In this document: in pieces, positions 32,386 to 43,399 of the stretch
Layout of the letters: each line of letters begins with the position of its first letter
Numbering within the stretch: position 1 is the first letter of the stretch
Source: Talpa occidentalis
Taxonomy: Eukaryota > Chordata > Mammalia > Eulipotyphla > Talpidae
Length of the DNA: 64,000 nucleotides
NCBI RefSeq assembly: GCF_014898055.3
Contig: NW_023601543.1
Coordinates: forward strand, 63,997,782-64,061,781
Reading direction: 5' to 3'
Notes under the pieces: model-generated
Database searches by the model: none
Told to the model about the DNA's origin: nothing
Seen by the model: only the letters and a program-made list of their open reading frames with translations
Position numbers and translations under genes: made by a program

Positions 32386-32689
32386 CTTATGGGGGCTGCC
32401 AGGGAGAGTCCTTTCTCCGCCCCCACCTCCCCACCCCTCCCTCTACCTTCAGAGCCGGCCCAGTGCCGCGGGCATTGGGAGTAAGGGCGGCCTTTGGAGT
32501 CATTTTTAAGGATGCTGTCTACGCCTCCCGACCATGGCCCTGGGAGGGACAGCTTTGCCCGGCACACTTTGCGGCAAGCCCATGGCCCTTGGGCAGGTGC
32601 GGAAACCTATTTCTCTCTGAGCAGAACTGGTCAGACCCCTCCCACCTGAACCTGGCCCCAGTGCCCCACCTTTTCTGCAGCACGTATCT

Positions 32690-32810
32690 CTGACCCGATT
32701 ACCTCACGGACTGCATTCCGTGCTGCGTGTTTATAAAGCCGCGTCAGCTTGGGGTGTGGGCAGGAATGACCTGCGCTGTCTAAACAAACCACAAGCTCCT
32801 GGCGGCCTGC
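32690..32810. promoter_or_regulatory. FOX/RUNX composite site region
   Basis: TAAACAAACCACA at 32781-32793 joins a forkhead word (TAAACAAA) to a RUNX word (AACCACA) with two shared bases. GTGTTTATAAAGCC near 32727 gives a second forkhead-like site in the opposite orientation. No repeat covers this stretch. It is a prediction from motifs only. Confidence 0.28.
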
Positions 32811-33059
32811 CTGCCAGGCTGCGTGCGACATCCTCTGGCCTGGCTAGACGTGCCCTGTTGGAACTCCCGGCATTGCTCATTTTGCGAGCTCGACAGTGCA
32901 ACATGCAGGTCCGTGTCACTTAGTGTCCCAGAGTGAGTCCAGGCTGGCTGGGATCCACGGGGCAGGGGTGTTGGGGTGCATTCCTGACCGCTCCTTTCTG
33001 CGGTTGCTCCTCATCACCAAGGAAAAAAAGGGGAACCGGTGACCAAAAATACCCAGGCA

Positions 33060-33640
33060 GAAGTTACCTATGAGAAACCACAGGGACAGGCACAGTTTTG
33101 TAAAATGAAGGGCCAGTTACTTCTTTCAGAGACGGTGCCCTTAATAAGGCGACTTGGGTGGCTCATCTTAGATGTGTGTTTCAAAATCGGGTCTGAGTCT
33201 GTCATTTTCAACAGTTTTGCAAACGACACAGAAATTTTTCTATTTTTAGGTCAAACACCCCAACAAAGTTGACATTTGAACAGTTTGGCTCTGTGTGAAA
33301 ATATCCACAGGGAAAGGGAGGATTTCTCTCTTTTTCCAGAAACAATAAGCAGGAGTGGCTTCCGTTTATTTGAGCGTGCTCCTGCCCCTCTTGTATTTGC
33401 ATCGCCAGAGTCGCTGGGCGTCATTCCTCAGGCACACGCTCAACGTGGCGGATGGCACCTGAAGGCCGAGTTTGGAGGCTCGGTCCCTACAAATAAAAGC
33501 AGGTCGTTAGACTAGAACCGCCTTTGTTCCCTTAACTACGGCAGTTTCTCCCTCCGCACAGAGCACTCTCTATATAAAGCCATAACCATTCAGAGGCACA
33601 CGTAGACTATATAAAGGCTGCTGAGAGATGAAAGATGTTT
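33060..33640. promoter_or_regulatory. Candidate regulatory or promoter segment with two TATA-like boxes
   Basis: Two boxes of the type TATATAAAG lie at 33571-33579 and 33608-33617, 37 bases apart, in the same orientation. Upstream, 33170-33420 is repeat-free with TTTGCAAACGAC, CCAACAAAGTTGACAT and ATTTGCATCG words. This may be an unannotated TATA promoter or a fortuitous AT pair. No exon with coding potential follows. Confidence 0.3.
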
Positions 33641-34294
33641 TTAACCCCTTCCTCTCAAGCGTCAGTGGCAGCTGCAACCACTCAGTTCCAGAATGTGCAA
33701 GATTCTGGCCCAGGCTGACGTTGGGTTGGTGGGGAGAGGAAGGGAGGAGATGGGTGTGAGCCGAGCAGCACGGTGGGAGAATCCCCCACTTTTACCCCAG
33801 GCTCCACTTTCTGCCCCAGTTTAGACCTGCTGGGAATCCCTCAGGGGTGGGGGTGACAAAAGAGAAGGAAGCTGTGATGGCATCCGGGCACGAGTCAGGC
33901 CGCGGGGGCAGGAGGAGCAGCCACCCGGTGGGGCACATTCATCTGTGGTTTTAGATAGGGGGTCCCTGTACTCCGGTCTCTGCAGGGGTGCCAGGCACTT
34001 GAAACCTCAGGGTCAAGGTGGCAGCGCTTCCTGGAGGATCAATTGTATTTGATTTTAAGTGACTGTCAATGTTGCTTTTATATTAAAACAAGCGCAGGGC
34101 TGTCAGATGGACTAGAATGCAGATGGGTGTGAATGCCAAAGCTACACACAGAGCACCAGAGAAATGACCAGCTTGCCGATGTGCCACTTTGAGCTCCCAG
34201 GCGGCTGTCAGCGCCCTTCGGTGACAAAGTTTAAGAAGCCCTGCCGTCAATAATACGCTAGGCACTGTAGAAATAAATGGTTTCACACAAGGGA
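33641..34294. other. Unassigned sequence
   Basis: No repeat or gene is recognised. 34030-34090 is AT-rich and repeat-free and may belong with the conserved block upstream. Confidence 0.4.
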
Positions 34295-34420
34295 CATGAC
34301 TGGGCTCGAGGCCTGGCTCTGCTACTTAGTAGCTGTGTGATTTTGAGCAAATTGCTCAACCTCTCTGAGCCTGTTTCTTTCTCTGTAAAATAAACTGATA
34401 TCATCTTCTTCCTTACGGGA
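34295..34420 (+). repeat. MIR
   Basis: The core words are CTGGCTCTGCTACTTAGTAGC, TGTGTGATTTTGAGCAAATTG, CTCAACCTCTCTGAGCCTG and CTGTAAAATAAACTGA. Confidence 0.87.
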
Positions 34421-35171
34421 CCAGCCTTGCCTACTCTTGGGGACTCTCCGGACTTGAGTGTCACCACTCTGAGCTGACATACCCGTGGGGGCTGCCCCTG
34501 GCATAGAAACCATCAGTGTGAGCCCAATCCCTGGCAGGGCCCACTATCGCCATAGGCAGTTCAACAGCCTTTGCCCTGCGAGCGTATGCTGTGAGTGCTG
34601 CTCACAGCATGGCAGGTGCCCAGATGCCCAGGGCAAAAACACAGTCATAGCTCGCCCTGGGTTTGTAGACATCTGAGGCAAGGTAGTGCCAATGCCTTGG
34701 GATCCCCACCCCGGGCCACTGCCCACATTCTGCAGCCACTCAGCTCTTTTTGTTTCTTCTGAATGACCTGTATGGCCACTTCTGAGGAAGCTCTCTCTGC
34801 TTTTGAATCTTGCTTCATGGGATAATGTGGCCCACGCACAGTGCCAGAGGGATTGAGCGCTGCGCTGGATGGGCATGATGAGGGGGAGGAAACAGCTGGT
34901 GGAAACTCTGTTCTGGATTGGACACCACAGTGATTAGAAAGATACATCTTCACATTCTTGGACTCTCTTCCCCTCAGGAGGGAGGCCAGTCACCATATGA
35001 TGAGGATGGCTCAGGTGCGTCAGGCAGAGCCTGTGAACAGCCACGAAGGCGAGCCTTCTGGCAGTTGAGCCTTTGGGTGGCTGCTGCCCTGGCCAACCTC
35101 ACGGGAGATGCCAGGTCAAAACCACTGAGTCTAGTTGCTTCCACACTCCTGATGCAGAAACTCAGAAAATA
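34421..35171. other. Unassigned sequence
   Basis: Nothing assigned. Two overlapping antisense open frames (34544-34876, 34645-34953) have no recognisable domain. Confidence 0.4.
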
Positions 35172-35186
35172 AACATATGCTGTTTA

Positions 35187-35457
35187 TTTATTTTTTAAAG
35201 ATTTATTTATTTATGCATACAAGAACTGGGGTACAGGCCAGAGATGTAGGGGGTGAGAGGATTCACCAGAGAGAGTGGGGAGCGGAACAAGCGGATCTAC
35301 TGAAATACACTGCTGAGGGGAGCAGTGGGTGAGGCAGGAGAGGTCTGCTGCGCCATGTGGGTAGCTCCTGGGCCGGCTGGGATCGAACTTGTGCTGCAGT
35401 GGCTGGCGATATAGCTTGATAGTGCTGTCTTTAACCCCTGTGCTACCAGGGAGGCCC
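35187..35457 (-). mobile_element. tRNA-derived SINE, subfamily A
   Basis: Antisense copy flanked by AACATATGCTGTTTA at 35172-35186 and AACATGTGCTATTTA at 35458-35472. It has a shortened spacer and TAGCTTGATAGTGCTG in place of the tRNA arm seen in other copies, which is shared with 22029 and 53740 and points to a minor sub-branch. Confidence 0.95.
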
Positions 35458-35599
35458 AACATGTGCTATTTAAAGCCGCAAAGTTTTGAGGTAATATGGA
35501 CACCTTCCCTCCCCTGCTACCCCCACCCTGGCTTACAAGGCTGTTGGAAGCTGGAAAAAGAGGACACGTGGTTTTGGAAAAGTGATACTGCCGGTGCAC

Positions 35600-35765
35600 A
35601 TGCTGAGTGCTTTTCACTGGTTATGCCATTTTATCTTCTTGACCATCTGGTGGGAAAATATCATTAGTCCCCTTTATAGGTGAGAATGCTGAGGCTCAGA
35701 TATGCTAAGACCCTTGCTCAAGACTCCACAAAAAGCCCGGTCATTGGGGCACCAAATCACCGATA
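35600..35765 (-). repeat. MIR
   Basis: The reversed core reads CCATTTTATCTTCTTGACC, CCCTTTATAGGTGAGAATGC, TGAGGCTCAGATATGC and AAGACCCTTGCTCAAG. Confidence 0.75.
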
Positions 35766-35914
35766 ACAGGCTGCATCTACTTGGGGCTAGAGCGGGATAG
35801 GTCAAGATCTGGCCCTTGTTTCTCATTGTATATTGCTTGGCAAGTCGCTCCCCTGTGGCCTTATTTTTCTTTGTGAAAGGGTCCTTGTCCCATTTTTTAT
35901 AGCCAGAAGTATTT

Positions 35915-36193
35915 TTAAAAAAGATTTATTTGTTTATGCATACAAGAACTGGGGTACAGACCAACGGTGTATGTGTGGGGGTGGTGGTGAGAGGATTCAC
36001 CAGAGACAGAGCGGGGAGCAGAACAGGTGGAGCTACTGAAATACACTGCTGAGGGGAGCAGCGGGCGAGGCAGGAGAGGTCTGTTGCCCCATGTGGGTTA
36101 GCTCCCTGGCCGGGGATTGAACTCATGCTGCAGTGGCTGCGGGTAGCTTCATAGTGCTGAGACTTAACCCCTTGTGCCACCAGGGAGGCCCTC
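35915..36193 (-). mobile_element. tRNA-derived SINE, subfamily A
   Basis: Antisense copy with flanks TATAGCCAGAAGTATTT and TACAGCCAAAAGTATTG (start at about 35898 and 36195). It has a GTGTATGTGTGGGGGTGG replacement near the usual GGGTGAGAGG block. Confidence 0.92.
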
Positions 36194-36600
36194 TTACAGC
36201 CAAAAGTATTGTTAATCATGGTGTTCCTCCTCCTGTGGCTATGTGTCCCTGGCTCAGCCAGTAAGAGTGTCCTATGTCCCTGATGACAGTGATTAGTTAA
36301 GGAATGGATATGTGATTTTAGCCAAGCCAATGAAAAGCTTCTTTGGGGCATCTCTGCTGGAGCCACTAGGGAGGACAACTCTTGCTGGGCTTGTGGATCT
36401 GGTGCTGCTAAGATTGGCAGGCCTGCCTGTCTATAGTCATGTTGAACCAAGCCATGAAGGTGGGTAGAGCTCTGGATCCACTTGAACTCCTGGATCCAGC
36501 TATGCCTGAAGCCATTCCTCTCCTTGGACTCTTTAGTTAGAAGTCAGTAAATCCCCATTATTTTTTTTTCTGGTCTCAGCTAATTTGAATTATGCTTGTG
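36194..36600 (+). repeat. Possible ancient LTR-like repeat
   Basis: Its words (GGCTATGTGTCCCTGGCTCAG, GGCTTGTGGATCTGGTGC, GAACTCCTGGATCCAGC, GCCTGAAGCCATTCC, AGTCAGTAAATCCCC) look like a dispersed old element, but I cannot place it in a named family. Confidence 0.35.
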
Positions 36601-36807
36601 TTACATTCAGTGCAGTGGGCAAACTTGGGGATTGCTTTTAGTGTCCAGGAGCAGTTGAATATAGCTCCTTCACATGGTGACAAGTGTGGCAGGTGCTGAT
36701 GCTGCCCTGTTAGCCCACGCCGGTGGTCACGGCAGACTATTTCCTTTCAGACCTCTGGCTTCCTGTCTTTCTGCCTGAGGTATTCTTTGACTTTAGGACC
36801 ATGCCTG

Positions 36808-36820
36808 GTGTGTGCGCACA

Positions 36821-36852
<32 letters not shown>

Positions 36853-36855
36853 CAC
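36808..36855. repeat. Alternating purine-pyrimidine (GT)n/(CG)n tract
   Basis: 48 bases of unbroken purine-pyrimidine alternation, (TG)n flanked by GCGC units on each side. Such tracts can form left-handed DNA and are unstable in length. Confidence 0.9.
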
Positions 36856-38114
36856 TTGAACATGCATGGGTAGAGAGGAGGAGAGGTAGTTCTAAATGCC
36901 AGGGAAGTAATTCCTCGGGATCCACCCTCTTCCAACGAGGGATGGAGGTGGAGTGATACCTGCCCTGGCTCCCTGGCCCCATCCAGAGGACAATCTAGCG
37001 GTGTCTTCTACCTAGTTTCTCTGAGGGACCCCAGTAGGATTGTGCCCCAGTTACCCACAGTGAGAACTCACTCGGGAAAGCAGCCTTCATTGAATTTCCT
37101 CCCCACCTTGACTCTTTCTCCACTTGCTCACTTGTCATTTCTGGGGTCACCACCCAAATCCTTGTTTCAGGGTCTGCTTGTGGGGGAAAAAATCTAAAAC
37201 TAAGACATCACTATATGAAAATTTGATTTTCTAGAGTCAATGGATCTGAGGATACTTGTCACAATTAGGAAAACTGAAATTGCAAGCTTCCCAGGCTTAC
37301 CGATTTTGTAAGGTGAATAGTCCCCATGCTGTACACTTGAGGCCCACCTGAGAGCTGTACAGGTGGGGTCAGGCTGGTCTGAGATCCCACAGACTTACAG
37401 CTGCCATTTTGAAATGGCAGTTGGGGGACAAGTGGGCCTGGCGCATTCGGGCAATCCACGTTGCTTCAATTTGGCACTTTCCCGTGACCAGCCTTCTCCC
37501 CCAGAGCCCGGGGTCCAGAGGGTCTTCGGACAGACAGGAGCTGGGAGCGCTTCAGGTTTCAGCGAGAGGCGGGCTGGGCTTCCAGTGTGCATCTGGATTG
37601 CTTTTCCCTCCGCCTTTGTTCTCTTTTTCCTTTAGCTGCTCCCGTTTATTTATGTTGAAACATGTCCTGTGTTGCTGCCTCAGCCAAGTGGCTGGAGAGT
37701 CGGGGACGCGGGGTTTCCGCCTCGTGTTTCCCTGCAAGGCCTTTGGCTGCTCAGCTACAGGACAGTTTTCCCTGGGCTCCCTGATAAAGATGCATCTGTG
37801 GCGATGTCAGCGTATTTGGCTGGCAGCTCTGCCAGGCGGCTGCTTTCCCTACTCCCCCCGCAGCTCCCGACTCCCTCCCCGTGGGGGCCTCCCCGGTCCC
37901 CTGCTGTTCTTCCTGGTCACTTCCGCAGTGGCATCTGGGCCACAGACATTGTTTTCCCCTAATTGCGTTTTGGCCCAGGAGAGCCGCACTAATAGAGGGA
38001 CAGCAGGAGAGGGGCCTGGAGGAGCTTGGCCAAGTGGCTGCAGCTTCTGCATAGGACTTTGATAAAAAGGGAAATAAAAAGGCTCATTTTGGGCATCAAG
38101 ACCGCCTCCCCCTC
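36856..38114. other. Unassigned; long chance open frame
   Basis: 37440-38080 is repeat-free and GC-rich. The open frame 37409-38062 (217 codons, longest in the window) shows no domain, no acceptor/donor-bounded exon and is overlapped by others. I treat it as chance. 37740-37860 has a motif-dense look but nothing specific. Confidence 0.4.
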
Positions 38115-38445
38115 AGGGTGGATCCCTCTCTTTTGTGCATCTTTTCTCTTTCCTTGAGGTATAAAAGAGTGCCCAGTGCCCTAAAGCATGTGCGTTGATG
38201 AAATTTTCCGTGTTTACAGCGGGTCACCCGCATCCAGATCAAGATATAGCACTTCTCCATAGCTCCAGAAGATTCCACAATGCCTCTCCAGTGAGACACC
38301 CTTCCCCCTCCCCCCCAGAGGTAACCACTTTCCCGACCTCTATCACCATAGGTTGATTGTCTGCTACGAAGTTGTAAAATGGAATCATCCGGTGTCATCT
38401 CCTGCTTCTTTTGCCCAACACTATGTCTGAGAAGAGGAGCCGAGC
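38115..38445 (-). mobile_element. Old L1 (L1M) 3' end, antisense
   Basis: The order TTGAGGTATAAAAGAG, GATGAAATTTTCCGTG, GGGTCACCCGCATCCAG, CCCCCAGAGGTAACCAC and GTAAAATGGAATCATCC follows the old-L1 3' region seen at 9800-10505 and 59343, but shorter and more diverged. Confidence 0.65.
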
Positions 38446-39429
38446 TGTGAGTAGCAATGATCCTCCTCCAACCTTTTTGTTGATGTTTTGTTTTATTTGA
38501 TTCCTCTCCCCAGGGGACTGAAAGTTGAGACCCTGTAGGGTGTAGAGGTAGGGGCCCAAAGATCCAGTTTTGCTCCCTCAAGCAGCCAGGGCGGAGGCAT
38601 TCCCAGTGGTTACTTTTGCTCCCGCTGCTGCTTCTGCCAAAGGGCAGCTCAGGAGGCCAGAGCAGCCACAGGCCTCAGATTCCCTGTTTATTCCGGACTG
38701 TCGGGTCAGTAACCTCCAGTTGGAAACTTCCTTGGGATGCAGGAGGATCCTGGAGCAGCCCCAGATGGGGGGTGGGGCTCGGAAATAATCAGTTGCTATA
38801 TGCAAACGTGCATATCCGAGGCAGAAGAGATATGTCCTGGAGGTCTGGTAACTTCCAGCCAGTGCAGTCTCTTCCTCTCCTCTCTGGATTCCCGTGGTGG
38901 CCCCTGACTGGCTGCCCTTGTACTTGTGCTCTTCCAAAGATCCATCGGTTCGCCGTCCTCCACAGAGCCCCCAGGGTCTGCTCTCATCCTGCCATTGCTT
39001 TGCTCACCAACCTTCATTGGCTTCCTACCGCCTGCTCAAGTAGTCACCCCTCTTCAGATATTTATTTAAGAAATGCCAGAGATTGAACTAGCTGAAGCCC
39101 CCTTCCTATTCTGCCTTGATTCCTAGGCGGGTGCTGCCTTTCTTTTTGAGCAGTTGGGACTCCTAGCTGGGGGTATGCCAGCTAGTGTGACTTAGTTCTC
39201 TCTCTGCTCCTCTTGGCCTATAGATCTTAGGAGACACACCTTTCGATTCTACCTCCCAGGGAGGTTCCTGACTATCCAGCCTACCTTGTATAACCTTGGT
39301 TCCCAAGGTCACTGCATGGACTAAGATGCCTGCTGTAGCTCCAGCCCTCATGACTGCATTCCAGCCAGGAAAAAAGAGGAAAGGGATGGAGTAGGGCATT
39401 CCAGCTCTCTTTAGAGTTAGTAATAATAT
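38446..39429. other. Unassigned sequence
   Basis: No gene or repeat recognised, apart from average-composition DNA. Open frames at 38570-39086 overlap on both strands. Confidence 0.4.
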
Positions 39430-39660
39430 AATAGCGATAACAGCAAACATTGATGTTTAATTTGCTATGTGGCAACCACTGTTCCAAGTGCATGTAATTT
39501 TCATATAACCTTATGAAGTATGTACTATTATTAGCCTTATTTTACAGATGAGGAAATGGAGACACAGAGAGGTTACATGATTTGTGCAAGGTTACTCAGC
39601 TAGGAAGTGACTGAACGAGCATTTGAAATCAGGTTGTCTCTTTCCAGTTTCTAGGCTCAT
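39430..39660 (-). repeat. MIR, nearly full length
   Basis: The reversed order is TGCTATGTGGCAACCACTG, TTCCAAGTGCATGTAATTTTC, CTTATTTTACAGATGAGGAAA, GAGACACAGAGAGGTTACATG, TTACTCAGCTAGGAAGTG. Confidence 0.88.
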
Positions 39661-40002
39661 AAGCCCTTCTGTTATTGTGCTTTTCACTTTCAGGTTTTTG
39701 TACACATTCCCTCTCATAGCCCACTGGCTAGAATTTAGCCAATATCTGCCTGCAAGGGAGGCTGGGAAATGTGGTCTTTGTTCCAGGCAGTCATGTACAC
39801 AGGTAACATTTGGGAGTTTGATTGCTAAAGAAGAGGGGAGAATGGTCTTGGGGGCTAGCAAGAGTCCCTAACCCAGGTGGTTGTTGCCTCTCGCTGCATG
39901 AGCCTGTTGTATGACTTGTTAATTCGGCGAGACCACAAGCTTCTTGAGGTGGGCACTTTGTTCCCAAGAAAGGGTCTCATGGGAGCCCTGTGTGGGAATG
40001 AT
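39661..40002. other. Possible ancient repeat remnants
   Basis: The words GCAAGGGAGGCTGGGAAATG near 39755 match the opposite strand of the old repeat word found near 14250, 20905 and 62890. The second half (39895-39960) resembles an L2 end. Assignments are tentative. Confidence 0.35.
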
Positions 40003-40017
40003 CTCCTTGCCTCGCTG

Positions 40018-40296
40018 GTTTTTTTTTTTTTTTTTTTAAGATTTATTTATTTTTTATACAAGAACTGGGGTACAGGCCAGAGATGCCGGGGGTGAGAGGA
40101 TTCGCCAGAGACAGAATGGGGAGCAGAACAGGCAGACGGACTGAAGTACACTGCTGAGGGGAGCAGCAGGCGAGACAGGAGAGGTCTGTCCCACCATGTG
40201 GGATTCTCCCTGGCCGGCCGGGGATCGAATTCATTCTGCAGAGGCTGTGGATTGCTTCATAAGTTGCGTCTTAACCCCTGCGCCACCAGGGAGGCC
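40018..40296 (-). mobile_element. tRNA-derived SINE, subfamily A
   Basis: Antisense copy. The target duplication CTCCTTGCCTCGCTG at 40003-40017 and CTCCTTGCCTTGCTG at 40297-40311 differs by one base. The T-run at its left edge is the complement of the A-tail. Confidence 0.96.
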
Positions 40297-40311
40297 CTCC
40301 TTGCCTTGCTG

Positions 40312-40652
40312 TTGACTTTGAATCCAGAGCAGGTCCTCCTAGGATTCCATGGCAGAGATTATTCTATAATAAGGCAACTTTTATTCCACTTTTCTATGTG
40401 AAAGGCCTGTGCCTGGAATCGCAGGAGGATGCCTGTGACGCAGTTAACCACCCTCTCCATTTTGAGACCATCTCTTGGCTTGAGCTTCCAGCCACCACCC
40501 TGTCTGGATTTCCTAGGGGCCTCTGTGGCTCCCCCCTCTCGATCTCGTCTCCGGACCTGCTCCTTGGCCCAACCTGTCTATGTCGCTGTCTCAGGGTCAC
40601 TCCTGGGGCCCTCTGCTTCTCCCTCGGCCCCTCTCCCTGCATGATTTCATTT
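40312..40652. other. Unassigned sequence
   Basis: No element is recognised. It is average to GC-rich DNA. Confidence 0.4.
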
Positions 40653-40667
40653 CCACCCGTGGCTTTA

Positions 40668-40909
40668 TTTATTTATTTAAAAAAAAAAGATTTATTTATT
40701 TATACAAGCACTGGGTACAGTCAGAGCGGGGAACAGAACAGGCAGACTGACGAAGTACACTGCTGAGGGGAGCATCGGGTGCGGCAGGAGAGGTCTGGGC
40801 ACCATGTGGGACCCTCACCAGCGGCCGGGGATCGAACCGGCGCTGCAGAGACTGCGGGCAGCTTCTTTGCAGCCCAGGCGCTCAATCGCTGCGCCACCAG
40901 GGGAGGCCC
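40668..40909 (-). mobile_element. tRNA-derived SINE, subfamily B
   Basis: Antisense subfamily B copy with GCACTGGGTACAGTCAG and an internal deletion of the usual GAAGCGCGGGAGGGTGAGAG segment. The target duplication CCACCCGTGGCTTTA is perfect, at 40653-40667 and 40910-40924. The SINE is about 30-80 bases shorter than other copies. Confidence 0.95.
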
Positions 40910-41019
40910 CCACCCGTGGCTTTAAAAGGCTGTCCAAGAGTGTGTATCCAGAGAGGGATCTCTTCCCAGAGCTCTACGCATCACAGCCACCTACCCGTTG
41001 ACGTTTCGCAGCCACCTTG

Positions 41020-41460
41020 AAGCCCAATGTCTCCACAGTGGAATGTCTGATTTCCCACTCTGTCCCCCAAGCCCCAACCTGCTGCTCCTCCTGAGTTAAG
41101 CACCTTTGTCAATGGCTCCTCCCAGAAACCTGATAGTCATCCTCGCCAACTCATGCCTCACATGCAACTCAACTATCCTGACCATCTTACCTCAAGTGTC
41201 TCCCAAGTTCATCCACTCAGACGCACGGCCACGACCCTCCGGTATCTGGTTCCCCTCCCGCCAATCCTGGGCTGCTGAGATTCCCCTCTGCCTGGTCTTC
41301 CATGTTCATCCCTCCCCTTCGTGCCTTTCTCCACGTTGCAGCCAGAGAGGCATCGCGGGACTGACAAGTCTCACCCCCCCCTCTCCTGCTCCAGCCCTTC
41401 CCTGGCTTTTGAGCGCAAGTGCACAGCGTTCAGTCTCGCCCCCAGCCTCGTTCCGTTGTT
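41020..41460 (+). mobile_element. L2-like internal fragment
   Basis: The sequence has an L2-like order (TGGAATGTCTGATTTCCC, AACCTGCTGCTCCTCC, ATCTGGTTCCCC, CTGGTCTTCCATGTTC). The match is from memory and weaker than for the 3' ends. Confidence 0.42.
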
Positions 41461-41464
41461 CCAG

Positions 41465-41965
41465 TGACTATGGCTGCAGAGCAGACCAGCCCAAACGTGG
41501 GGGCATGAGACGCCCCCATTTGCTCTGCTCGCAGACTAGATGGGTCAGGAGTTCGCGGGCGCACTGTGGGGACGACTTGTCACTGCTCCACCACGTCTGG
41601 GGACTCAGAAGGAGGCCTGGAAGGTTAGGGTCTGGGACTAGCTGAAGGTTCATTTACACACATGTCGGGCACCTGGCGTGGGACAATTTGAAGCCGGGAC
41701 TGCTGGCTTGAGCCTGCCTTGCCTTGGGCTCCCTCATGGCCTAACGGCACCAATGTAGTTAAAGCGCCCGGGGACTTGGCACCAATCAACAAGGTGTAAA
41801 CTGAGTCCCCTTTTCTGACCCAGACTCCAAAGTCACGTGATGTCACTTCTGCTGCACCCACCGGTTAGAAGGCAGTCATAGGCCTACCCAGATTTATGGG
41901 GGGGGGTGTAGATCCCATCTCTCCATGGGATGAGGGCTGACGTCATATTGTAGGTGAGCATTGTG
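41465..41965 (+). repeat. Unassigned ancient repeat (family X)
   Basis: Words CAGACTCCAAAGTCACGTGATG, GATGTCACTTCTGCTGC, CTCCATGGGATGAGGGC and the TAGAAGGCAGTCATAGGCC block follow the order seen at 26090-26255. The beginning TGACTATGGCTGCAGAGCAGACC is close to the family start. Confidence 0.45.
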
Positions 41966-43399
41966 GAGGGTGGGGGCGGGGTGACCTGTTGGAGAAGGGT
42001 GGGCCACCCCCCTTGTTCTCCGGGCCCCCAGCACAACGGCCTTTCTTTTAGTTCCTTGAAAGCTCCCATACCTTCCCTTTCCTTTCCTTTCTTTGTTAGA
42101 TTCTCCTTGCTCCCCTGACTGACTCTGGCTTTTGGTTCCCATGTCACTGCTGCCCCCCTCATCTGAAACAGGTTCCTCTTCTAGTCTTCTGGCATTGCCC
42201 CATCATCCTTCTGCAGTGTTTACTGATAGGTACCCTTGCTTGTTGACTTGTCTAGTTTCTTCCTCCTCTACCACAATGGAAGCTGCTGGATCACGGAGAC
42301 CAAGGTTTCTTGGCTCACTGCAGATCTCCAGGGAGGAAATCTCTAGTTTTCTGGTGATTCCAGAGAAGAACAGTCTATTGGTGAGGCATGGTTATGAGGG
42401 GCCCACTGGCCTCACTCCCCTGACTAGCATACTTAGTTCATCTTCTCCAGAATTTTCCTTGACTTCCGGAGGCTGAATTGGGTCATGCTGCTGCTCCCGT
42501 CCCTAACTCTTCCTGCACACCCTCGTCACAGAGTGGCCACCACTGTTACTATCAGTGTCCGGCCACCTCCCCACCAGTCTGAGGACATCTTGATGACGAA
42601 GCTCCATAAATGGTCAGGCCATCCCGCATCCCTCATGTTCTGGCCTGGGTGGGATCTTTGTTTTGGAGATCAGCCCTGGGCCCCAGCAGGCGCTGGGTGG
42701 GCTAGGTAGAAGTGGGGGTGGGGAGGGTCTGGGAACCAAGTTGTTCCTCTGGTTGGGCTGCCTGTCTCCTGCCTCAGCGGGGGGCCTGGCCTTATTAGAA
42801 TGCTTTCTTCATCCGGACTCCTACCGGAAGTTCCTCGTTCCTGCGTAATTACCTTACGCTTTTATGATGGGGATCTGGGCGGCTTGCAGCATTATTTTGC
42901 AGGGGCGGACTGCATTCCTGGTGTCTGGGTTTACCTTCCCTCCCTGTCTGTGCCCTGGAATGTGGTCTGTGGACAGGTCCTGCTGCCAAGCTCAGGTCTA
43001 GCTGTGGGGTCTCCTGGCAGCAGGCTGGGGGCAGGGTGAGGAGCCAGAACTATGTTCGTGATTTCCTGAATCTCGTGGGTCAGAAAACCTGGCTTGACCT
43101 GCTGGGTAGAGGGCAGAAGAAGCCTGAGCAGGAAAATGGCCAGAAACCTCTTTCCGGCAGACACCTGCTTGCCAGGGTGGACCGGCCAGTAGGGGCCCTG
43201 TGGGCCCAGCTCTGACTTGGAGACCCTGGGCTTATGGGTCTCCTACCCTCAGCCGCCTGCACTTAGCTCTCCAGATAATAACTTGGTTGTTTGCTCCACA
43301 CTGCTGGGTGTGTATGTATGTGCATGAATCTGTGTGTAAAGCCTTTCTTTTAAAATAGCTTCTGAAAAAATAATCAGTCAAAAAAAAAATAGTTTCTGA
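41966..43399. other. Unassigned; ETS-like site
   Basis: No named repeat is recognised. ACCGGAAGTTCC at 42823-42834 is a strong ETS-type word in a repeat-free block (42780-42920) that also has CCTTACGC and TTATTTTGC. 42935-43250 is unremarkable. Confidence 0.4.

Noticed and set aside
37409..38062. Longest open frame, 217 codons
   Set aside because: No recognisable domain, no splice context, overlapped by another frame, and in GC-rich sequence where long open frames arise by chance.
41106..41645. 179-codon open frame
   Set aside because: It runs through L2-like and family X repeat sequence, so it is a by-product of repeat composition.
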